The translations under genes and the position numbers were made by a program. Of a stretch of 64,000 nucleotides of DNA, positions 17,277 to 24,482 are shown in pieces (position 1 is the stretch's first letter; each line of letters opens with the position of its first letter). The stretch covers positions 4,298,501 to 4,362,500 of the forward strand of contig LT629764.1 in the NCBI GenBank assembly GCA_900105225.1, written 5' to 3'. The notes under the pieces were generated by a model, which saw only the letters and a program-made list of their open reading frames with translations, was not told the origin of the DNA and ran no database searches. The stretch comes from Paenibacillaceae bacterium GAS479. GTDB taxonomy: Bacteria; Bacillota; Bacilli; Paenibacillales; Paenibacillaceae.

Positions 17277-18021
17277 GATTGCATTTGGATTTGATTTTCA
17301 TGATACAATTGTAAATTCTAGCGATTCATGGGATTTAGCATTTATTGAATTCATAAATAATAAGTTTGATCTTGAAAAAGTAAAGAAGAGATTGAAAAGT
17401 AAAGAATCTAGAAGATTAATTTGTAATGAGTATGGGCTTGATTATTTTGATGTTCAAAAAGCATACAGACAGTTTCTTGTGATTAAAAATAAAAGTATTT
17501 TAGACTTAATTGGAAGTATAAAAAAGTCAGCATTATCAGCATTTTTAATATCGAACTCTAGTAGTGAAAGATTAATAAAAGATTTGAATAAAGTAAAGTT
17601 ATTGAATAAGTTTGATCGAATTTATTCGTCTCGAGATGGTTTAAAGCCGGATTTTGAATATTTTGAAAGGATTATTTCTCGACATGAAATAGATATTCTT
17701 TTTTACATTGGAAATGATCCTAATGAAGATTTAATAAAACATGAGAAAGTAATCAGCTTTATAGTTAAGGAGAAAGAGGTTGAAACTATGACTTGTCTTT
17801 TAGAGTTTTGTCAAAGCAATCTAAAGGTTAGTGGAACTGAATCGATAAAACAATTGTTAATAAAAAATAAAGATTTTATTCTCAAAGAATATGAATGTTT
17901 AGGTTATTGTTTTGAATGTTCAGATAAACCATATGTTGTAATAAATGATGAGTACGTTGATGATGAAAATGTAGAAGCACTATTGAAGAAAATAAATAAA
18001 AAAAATTTAAAGACTATATAA
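17263..18021 (+). CDS. Apparent fusion: HAD-type phosphatase plus DUF1450 (YuzB-like) domain
   Basis: A protein of 252 residues; TTG 17263 or TTG 17269 starts inside the end of the upstream gene. Residues 1–170 have HAD motifs: FGFDFHDTIV (nucleophile Asp and acid Asp), ISNSSS (motif II), a lysine in GLKPD (III) and IGNDPNED (IV). Residues 176–252 match my memory of the DUF1450/YuzB family: LLEFCQSNL, then EYECLGYCFEC (C-x3-C-x2-C), PYVVINDEYV and NVEALLKKI. M176, with AGAGG eight bases upstream, could also start a free DUF1450 protein. The stop codon coincides with the end of an IS630 element, so the last few codons may differ from the ancestral gene, but the DUF1450 domain looks complete. 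Confidence 0.72.
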   Translation: MKLTKIAFGFDFHDTIVNSSDSWDLAFIEFINNKFDLEKVKKRLKSKESRRLICNEYGLDYFDVQKAYRQFLVIKNKSILDLIGSIKKSALSAFLISNSSSERLIKDLNKVKLLNKFDRIYSSRDGLKPDFEYFERIISRHEIDILFYIGNDPNEDLIKHEKVISFIVKEKEVETMTCLLEFCQSNLKVSGTESIKQLLIKNKDFILKEYECLGYCFECSDKPYVVINDEYVDDENVEALLKKINKKNLKTI

Positions 18022-18787
18022 ATTGAACTTTAAATCATTATACTCGAACTAGTAATCGGTCGATGACTTCCAGCGGCGAGCGGTTCAACCGATTGATAAA
18101 TGCTGTTACGTGAGAACGAATAACATAGAATTTCTGAAAAAAGACGTTGTTCACCACATCCTGCTTCATCCACTTCCATAACCCTTCCGTAGGGTTAAGT
18201 TCAGGACTATATTTGGGAAGCAGAACCAGACGAAGTCTAGGGTGCTGACGAAGAAAAGATCGGATTTGCTCCGCGGTGTGAATACGGGCGTTATCCAGAA
18301 CGACAACAATTTTGCCCGAATAGTGCTCTAGAATATCGCCTAGGAATCGTTGAAAAGCCGCCGCATCCATAACCTCTTCTTCTCGATGAAGGATGTGGCC
18401 GCTCTCATAATTCAATGCAGCAAACAGCTTCGCCCCCTGATGCTGACCGTAAGCGGGGATTTTACGTTGCTGCCCTTTCGGAAACCAATTATATTGCAGC
18501 ACCATATAAGCCCGGATTGAGGATTCGTCTTCGAAGAGCAAATGATCGATTTCGCCTTGATCCAACTGGTCCTTCAGTTCCGGCAAGGTCACGTTGCGAA
18601 AGTGCTCTTGTTCCTCTGGGTTGGCCCGAGCCAAGGTATACGTAGCTTTGGTGTAGCTAAAGCCGAGTCGGGCAAGCAGTTTAGATACGCCTCGAAGCGT
18701 ATAGGATGGGCCGAATTCTCGACGAATCCAGGTCTGGATAAGCTTAAGTCCGGCTTTCCGCATGAATAAAATGGAAAACTTGAATTA

Positions 18788-20539
18788 ATGACAGAGGATT
18801 TCTCCCCGTTTTCCTCGAACGTATACCGAAATATACGGAAGAACGGGGAATTTCGCATGCAATTTGAAGATATGGTATCCATCTCAGCAGGACCGAGCCA
18901 ACTCATTTCGGCGCTTTGCGATGAAATCGGATTGGAAGACATCATCAACGGGGCGGTATCGTGGGAGCCTTCGTACTGGAAGGTATCGCCTGGTACTCAC
19001 ATCAAAGCGCTCGTGATCAATATCCTGTGTTCGCGCATGCCCTTGTATCGGATCGAGGAATTCTATGAAACGCAAGACACAGAGCAGCTCTTCGGGAAGG
19101 GATACGTCCCTGCTTCCTTCAACGACGACGCCCTGGGCCGTACACTCGATCGTCTCTTTGAGGCCCAAAGCTGGAAGGTATACTCCGAGCTTTCGCTTAC
19201 CGTTTTGCGTACCTTAGAATTGCCGCTGGATCTGCTGCATGCGGACACCACTTCCTTTTCCCTGCAAGGGGACTACTCGGATCAGAGTGATTTGCGTATC
19301 ACGTATGGCTACAACAAGGACAACCGTCTCGATCTGAAACAAATCGTCATCGGTCTGGGCGTCACGCCACAGCGTCTACCGGTGATTGCCAAGGTGGAGA
19401 ACGGCAATCTGGACGACAAAACCTGGAACCATACCTTCATTAAACGAGCCCGGACGGTGCTGACGCAGGAGGAGTGGGACGGACTGACCTACGTGGCCGA
19501 CAGTGCGCTGGCAACGCAAGAGAATCTGCTGCTCATGAGACAAGAAGGACTCGCCTTCATCACGAGACTGCCCGATTCGTTTAGCCTGAGTGCGGAGCTA
19601 AAGGAAGAAGCCATGTGGCGAGAAGATTGGCATGAGGTAGAACCGGATGCGCGAGAGGGCCATCGTTCCGCTTACCGTGTACAATCCTTTGACCGCGAGC
19701 TCTATGGGCAGGCGCTACGTTTTGTCGTGGTCCATTCCAGCCAGATCGAAGCCAAGCAGCGCGAAACGCTCCAGCGTCAGATGAGCAAAGAAAGAGAAAA
19801 AATCGATCAGGCGCTGCGGAGCCTAGCTTCGGAACGCTTTGCTTGTGAGCATGATGCCCAGCAGCGCATGGCGGCATTTGGCAACCAGCAAAAATGGAAA
19901 TGGCATGGCATCGATTTAAAGGCCGAATCAGAAACCTATCCCTTGCCGCGTATGAAGCGCGGGCGTCCGAAGGCAGATGAGCGGCCAGCCATGGCTGTAC
20001 AATGGCGCATTACGGTGGGCGAGCTTCATTATGAGGAAGAAGCTTTGCTCATGCAGGCGCAAAAACAAGGGTTATTTGTGCTGGCCACGAGCCATCCGGA
20101 AAGCGAAACGTGGACCAGCACGCGGGTGCTGCAAACCTACAAAGGACAGGCTGCAGCAGAGACACGCTTTCGCCTGCTCAAAGATCCGGTCATCCTGGAT
20201 GCCATCTACCTCAAACAACCTAGGCGTGTAGAGGCACTCGGTGTTGTCTTTGTCATGGCTTTGCTGATCTACGGTTTGCTAGAGTGGCGCGTGCGAGAAA
20301 ATCTCAAGCAAGAGAAGGAGCCGCTCATACTCCCCGGCAAACGCAAAAGCTTTGAGCCAACTGGCGAGATGCTGCTTGCTTTATTGAAGACCATTCAAGT
20401 CATTCATGTCACGATGGACGGAACTCGCATACGCGGTCTTTCTGCACATGTTGATGACCAGGTGAAACGAATCATCCGCTTAGCAGGTCATGATATCTCG
20501 ATTTATACCGACACCGCGGTTATCTCAAGCGACGCTTAA
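18788..20539 (+). CDS. IS1634-family transposase (copy 1)
   Basis: A 583-residue frame; an internal start at ATG 18857 (MQFEDMVSISAG) just after a GGGGAA is equally likely and would place an upstream hairpin in front of it. The catalytic pattern includes LLHADTTSFSLQGDYS, YGYNKDNRLDLKQIVIGLGV, YVADSALATQEN and YKGQAAAETRFRLLK, the DDE and Y-(2)-Q-(3)-E-(6)-K type signature of the IS4-related IS1634 family. It is intact and nearly identical to the copy at 24521–26272. Confidence 0.92.
   Translation: MTEDFSPFSSNVYRNIRKNGEFRMQFEDMVSISAGPSQLISALCDEIGLEDIINGAVSWEPSYWKVSPGTHIKALVINILCSRMPLYRIEEFYETQDTEQLFGKGYVPASFNDDALGRTLDRLFEAQSWKVYSELSLTVLRTLELPLDLLHADTTSFSLQGDYSDQSDLRITYGYNKDNRLDLKQIVIGLGVTPQRLPVIAKVENGNLDDKTWNHTFIKRARTVLTQEEWDGLTYVADSALATQENLLLMRQEGLAFITRLPDSFSLSAELKEEAMWREDWHEVEPDAREGHRSAYRVQSFDRELYGQALRFVVVHSSQIEAKQRETLQRQMSKEREKIDQALRSLASERFACEHDAQQRMAAFGNQQKWKWHGIDLKAESETYPLPRMKRGRPKADERPAMAVQWRITVGELHYEEEALLMQAQKQGLFVLATSHPESETWTSTRVLQTYKGQAAAETRFRLLKDPVILDAIYLKQPRRVEALGVVFVMALLIYGLLEWRVRENLKQEKEPLILPGKRKSFEPTGEMLLALLKTIQVIHVTMDGTRIRGLSAHVDDQVKRIIRLAGHDISIYTDTAVISSDA
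18804..18848 (+). promoter_or_regulatory. Large inverted repeat at the IS1634 inner end
   Basis: CCCCGTT…GAACGGGG with an inner CGTATA…TATACG arm forms a long hairpin just before ATG 18857. In several IS families such a hairpin blocks translation from transcripts entering from outside. In copy 2 (24537–24581) the outer arm is kept but the inner arm has changes. The function is inferred from position. Confidence 0.45.
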
Positions 20540-21030
20540 CGATTCGATTCCATACCTATCTGTTTCTGTTTGGAATTGAAATTCATTTTTGTGAAATTAT
20601 TTCATGCGGAAAGCCGGTTAAGTGTCCATGTGTACCTAGCCTCAAAGCCAACATCGACAGGATGTTTTTCTGCGATCAACTGACGGAGTTGCTCCTCTTG
20701 CTCGTCCGTCAGTTTCTTCGGATGGGTTGTACGCGGATGAAACTCCAGTCCCTGTATACCTCTGCCTTACGGTAGTTGTTCCAATACCCACTAATGGCAG
20801 GAAAGGAGCGTCCCAAAATCGTCGCGACCTCGGTCAGCGTACGGCCTTCCAGATGAAGTCTTACAGCCAGATAGCGTTCGTACATCCGGGTGCTTGTCGT
20901 ATTTTTCATCGCTTCAGTCAATTGCTCGATTTTTTGTTCAATCTTCATCGAAATCTCCCTTTCTCTCCAAGTCGTTATTCTTTCTTTGCCCAATTGGAGA
21001 GTTATTAATTTAGAGAGTTCAACTTATATA

Positions 21031-22389
21031 CTATAAATGAGCAAAAATGGATACAAAAAATACCAAAAGAGGTCAAGCCAACTTGAACTGTTGACGAACT
21101 AGGTGAAATGGAATGCCGTTCTTGCCGCAATCGTAGACAAACTGAAGTCGGTCCAGTTGGACTTGCTTCCGAACCGTACGCAATCCTTCGCCAAAAGGGC
21201 AGGGTTGCCCTAACCCTGTCGTACAGTACAAATGTGTCCAAGCCAGCAACGCCCACAGGCGGGTAAATGCCGTTGCTGAACGAACCTGGTAGGTATCGAA
21301 GCCAAGATTGTTTTTGGACTGGCGGAAAAAAATCTCAATGGGCCAACGCTTGCTGTAATACATGGAAATCGTTTCCGTATCCAAGGAAACATCCGTGCAC
21401 AAAAAAAACGCGTAGCGCTTTAGGCACACCAAACGCTTGCTCCGGCCAGCACAGTAGTACGGCAGCATGTTCAATATCGTTTAAGGCGCCTTCATATCGG
21501 TATGTCCAGTACGAAGTTCCGTTCACGGTCACAAGGCGAACGTCTTCTTTGCGGATATGGGCGGCAAAATCCTTTAGGGAAATACGGATCCCTTGCGGGT
21601 AGATAATCCGATTGGTTTTAAGACCACCAATAAGATGGTAGCCAGCAGAGGCGTAGCTGTCGATTACGCGAGGGCAAGTGAACCAAGAATCCACAAGCAC
21701 GTAACCGCCATGAGGTGGAAGAGGCAGCGTAGCGGCCCTATCGCACACATGATCTATTTTTGTATACACCGTGCCGTCGGGATTCGTTTTCGTTTTGTCG
21801 TACAAGTCAATGGAATGGATCAAAGAAGTGTCATTACATTGGACCACCGTCGCTTGAACTTGATGGCCCCAAACCACTTTTCCTTCCAAGTGAGAATGAT
21901 GAAACCCGGTCTGCTCCATCGGAGATTGTGCCTGTGACGAAGGCTTTGTCTTCTTGGAGATCGTATCATCATGAATGACAAACAGCGGCTCTGCTGTCTG
22001 CTTGGAAATTTGAACCACGCACCGAAGCGATTCGACCTTGACTTTGTTTTGCAACACCGCTTCATCCCACTTGCCTTCGGCCAGAAAATGCCCAATTGTC
22101 GTACGGTGGCAGCTACTATACTCGGCTAGATCCACTACCTTGCCACGAAAGCCTTTCGCTGCAGCCGCCGCCATGTATGTCTCAATATGCGCCACGACCG
22201 GCTTAGAAAAATACAGCGGTAACCGGTGTTGTAACAAGTAATTGCGAAGCGCGGCATGATCGGGTGAGACATAGCAATTTCTCCTTGGTGAAAATCAGTT
22301 GTGGTGACTACTTTTTACCACAAGGAGAACGCTTTGTCTCTCTTATTTTTGTTTTACAGTTTACTGGAAGTGAATTTGCTCATTTATAG
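21031..22389 (-). mobile_element. IS4-family insertion sequence
   Basis: The terminal inverted repeats CTATAAATGAGCAAA (21031–21045) and its complement (22375–22389) are perfect over 15 bp. They are flanked by TTATATA on both sides (21024–21030 and 22390–22396), a 7-bp direct repeat that looks like a target duplication. It lies exactly in the right terminal repeat of the IS630 element. Its transposase is frameshifted, so it is probably immobile on its own. Confidence 0.85.
21073..22237 (-). pseudogene. Frameshifted IS4-family transposase
   Basis: Two leftward frames, 22237–21335 and 21474–21073, together form one transposase. The first has VIHDDTISKK (first Asp) and GGYVLVDSWFTC (second Asp). 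The second has YSKRWPIEIFFRQSK, an exact Y-(2)-R-(3)-E-(6)-K signature of IS4, carrying the catalytic Glu. The frame changes near 21430–21470. At the N-terminus the expected PDHAALRNYLLQHR segment can be read, but its frame does not connect to ATG near 22270, indicating a second frameshift. It is likely non-functional. Confidence 0.82.
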
Positions 22390-22471
22390 TTATATAGTAA
22401 ATAGTTTATTTGTATTTTGGTTTTTATTTTTACCTTATTCATTATTTCGGTCGAGCTCGTAGAAAACATAG

Positions 22472-22557
22472 TATCACGAACGGCTGACGGATTTCTAAAT
22501 GATTGGTAAGATGAATCGAAAAGGCAATTGCTACGAAATGATAGCCTAGCTCAAGAC
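22472..22557 (+). pseudogene. Fragment of an IS3-family OrfB transposase
   Basis: A short stretch reads YHERLTDF, stop, MIGKMNRKGNCYEMIA, stop, a decayed form of the conserved S-M-S-R-K-G-N-C-x-D-N-A segment of IS3 OrfB proteins. No flanking parts of the gene remain recognisable. It is another relic between the IS4 element and the LysRS paralogue. Confidence 0.65.
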
Positions 22558-23001
22558 ATGACCCTGCTAAACTTGTGATGAGAGTTGAGCCCTCAAAATA
22601 GTAACGTAGGCTTCAAACCACCGTAAGCTGTTGTAATCAAAAGTTTTGGTAGTGAGTCTTACTGAAAGGTGAAGTTACAGACTTCTTAGGTACAATGGAG
22701 ATCGGTTAAACCCCCGAATAATGGACACTGTAACAGGCCTGTTGATTAACCAAAAATAGGAAACAGCATGATCGCCCACTTGTATCTGTAAGTAAGTACC
22801 CCTGCGAACAGATGGGAAGGCGATCCTATAAACAAGTTTACCCAATTCTCCAAGCTGCTTCAAGAGATAGCGGGCAAAGAGGAGCTGGACATAAGGAAGG
22901 TTTATGCAACCGCTAGTGATTTTAACTCAAAGTCCTTTATATATTTGTTTTTTTTTGCTAAAGTTGTAAGTGTTAAATTGATATATTGGAGGTCATTTCA
23001 A
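22558..23001. other. Gap before the LysRS paralogue, no gene recognised
   Basis: No intact frame and no tRNA or T-box-like leader can be recognised. The last 20 bases hold TTGGAGG, the ribosome site of the next gene. The stretch may be debris of further insertion sequences. Confidence 0.4.
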
Positions 23002-24462
23002 ATGTTATCTGATCAAGAGCTAGTTAGACGAAATAAGTTACAGCGACTTGTAGAGAACGACGTAGATGTTTATCCTGAAAAATTTGCAGTCTCTACTTCA
23101 ATAAAAGAAGCTCAAACTTTAAATGATAACGCTATAGTTAGTATTGCTGGACGTATTACTGCATTACGAGGAATGGGAAAAATAATATTTGGAGAAATAA
23201 GTGATATTCAAGGTAAGATTCAAATTATGTTTTCAAAAGCTTCATTCGAAGAATTTAATGAAATTGATCAATTAATAGATTTGGGGGACTTTATCGGTGT
23301 TAAAGGTGAGTTGTTTAAAACTAATTCCGGTGAAAAAACTGTTCGAGTAAAATCATATAAATTTTTAGGTAAAGCTTTAAGGCCTTTGCCAGAAAAATGG
23401 AATGGTTTAACTGATATTGAGACAAGATATAGACAAAGGTACTTGGATTTAATTATGAATGAAGAAATAAAACACCGATTTTTACTTCGTTCAAAAATGT
23501 TGAAGGAAATACGTAACTTCTTAGATTCGCGTAAATTTATTGAAGTGGAAACCCCAATTTTACAAAATAAAGCTTCTGGAGCCATAGCAAAGCCATTCTC
23601 TACACATCATAACGCACTAGATATCGATATGTTTCTCAGAATCGCTCCAGAAACATATTTAAAAAGATTAATTGCAGGTGGCTTTACTAATGTCTACGAG
23701 GTGGCTAAGTGCTTTAGGAATGAGGGAGTCAGCCCTCAACATTTGCAAGAATTCACAATGATAGAAGGATATTCGTCATATTCAAATTATATGGATTCAT
23801 TGTGTTTGATGGAGGATTTGGTTAAACATATATTGCTTAACTTATTTAACACACTAATCATCAATATCGATGGTTATGACGTTGATTTTGGTAATACTTG
23901 GAAAAAAATTTCATTTCGAGATATAATTTTTGATGATTGTGGTATAGACATTGAAAAAAATATAGAAAATAAGGAATTGTTGAGTGAAATAATGTCTAGA
24001 GGTATTCAGTTAGATCATGATAATATCAATTCTTTAGGAAGAGGCAATCTCATTGACCTCTTATATAAAAAAGTTAGTAGGCCTAAAATTATAGAGCCAA
24101 CTTTCTTATTAAGTCATCCAATTGATTTATCTCCTTTAGCTCGAGCTAACGATTCTAACAAATTGATTGCAGATAGATTTCAACTAGTTGTCAATGGAGC
24201 TGAGTTAATTAATGCGTATTCTGAGTTGGTTGATCCAATTGACCAAAGAAGTCGATTGGAAAAGCAAGCTTTACTCAAAGCGAACGGTGACGAGGAAGCA
24301 ATGGAAATGGATGATGAATATTTGTTAGCCATGGAACATGGGATGCCGCCGATATCCGGTTGGGGCTTTGGAGTAGATAGGATGTTACAAATTTTTAGTG
24401 GAGCACAGAATATTAAAGATTGTGTATTATTTCCTGTAACAAGAAATAAAACGGGGAGTTAA
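23002..24462 (+). CDS. Lysyl-tRNA synthetase paralogue
   Basis: A protein of 486 residues from ATG 23002, GGAGG nine bases upstream; housekeeping LysS in Bacillus is about 500. The OB-fold anticodon domain (SIAGRITALRGMGKIIFGEI) is present, followed by motif 1 FIEVETPILQ, THHNALDIDMFLRIAPETYLKRL, motif 2 FRNEGVSPQHLQEFTMIEGY, NAYSELVDPIDQRSR and motif 3 GWGFGVDRMLQIF. Active-site elements are kept, but several usually fixed positions differ: HNPEFT reads HLQEFT, and GLGIGIDR reads GWGFGVDR. The gene is AT-rich like the island and lies between two IS1634 copies, so it is probably not the housekeeping gene. A resistant synthetase protecting against a lysine-like product, or one charging a modified substrate, are the likeliest roles. 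Confidence 0.85.
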   Translation: MLSDQELVRRNKLQRLVENDVDVYPEKFAVSTSIKEAQTLNDNAIVSIAGRITALRGMGKIIFGEISDIQGKIQIMFSKASFEEFNEIDQLIDLGDFIGVKGELFKTNSGEKTVRVKSYKFLGKALRPLPEKWNGLTDIETRYRQRYLDLIMNEEIKHRFLLRSKMLKEIRNFLDSRKFIEVETPILQNKASGAIAKPFSTHHNALDIDMFLRIAPETYLKRLIAGGFTNVYEVAKCFRNEGVSPQHLQEFTMIEGYSSYSNYMDSLCLMEDLVKHILLNLFNTLIINIDGYDVDFGNTWKKISFRDIIFDDCGIDIEKNIENKELLSEIMSRGIQLDHDNINSLGRGNLIDLLYKKVSRPKIIEPTFLLSHPIDLSPLARANDSNKLIADRFQLVVNGAELINAYSELVDPIDQRSRLEKQALLKANGDEEAMEMDDEYLLAMEHGMPPISGWGFGVDRMLQIFSGAQNIKDCVLFPVTRNKTGS

Positions 24463-24482
24463 TAAGACTTCATATCTTGAAT

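Larger units (their letters stand above)
18750..20617 (+). mobile_element. IS1634-type insertion sequence, copy 1
   Basis: This is a 1868-bp element with perfect 17-bp terminal inverted repeats, CCGGCTTTCCGCATGAA at 18750–18766 and its complement at 20601–20617. It is flanked by the direct repeat TTAAGT (18744–18749 and 20618–20623), a 6-bp target duplication as known for IS1634 elements. It encodes one transposase. The presence of the duplication shows that this copy arrived by simple transposition into the IS630 element. Confidence 0.92.
18038..20993 (-). pseudogene. IS630 transposase gene split by IS1634
   Basis: The N-terminal helix-turn-helix part lies at 20618–20993 (TLTEVATILGRSFPAISGYW), the DDE part at 18038–18749. 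The latter has LFEDESSI, VVVLDNARIHT and LPKYSPELNPTEGLWKWM, the IS630 catalytic Asp, Asp and Glu. Removing 18750–20617 plus one TTAAGT copy rejoins the frame as YTWTLKLIQTWIRREFG, as expected for the family. A frameshift near 20745 separates the helix-turn-helix from the following KLTDEQEEQLRQLI segment; it could be a mutation or the −1 frameshift some IS630 elements use. The gene is inactive in its present split form. Confidence 0.85.
18017..21028 (-). mobile_element. IS630-family element, interrupted
   Basis: The outer ends are imperfect inverted repeats: TATAAATTGAACT at the left and the complement TATAAGTTGAACT at the right, beside TA steps as expected for IS630/Tc1-type elements that duplicate TA. 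It carries a leftward transposase gene split by an IS1634 insertion at 18750–20617. An IS4-family element sits at its right end. Its left end touches the stop codon of the HAD–DUF1450 gene. Exact ends are uncertain by a few bases. Confidence 0.7.

Noticed and set aside
22558-23001. T-box riboswitch ahead of the LysRS paralogue
   Set aside because: No T-box sequence or terminator/antiterminator pair could be found by eye.
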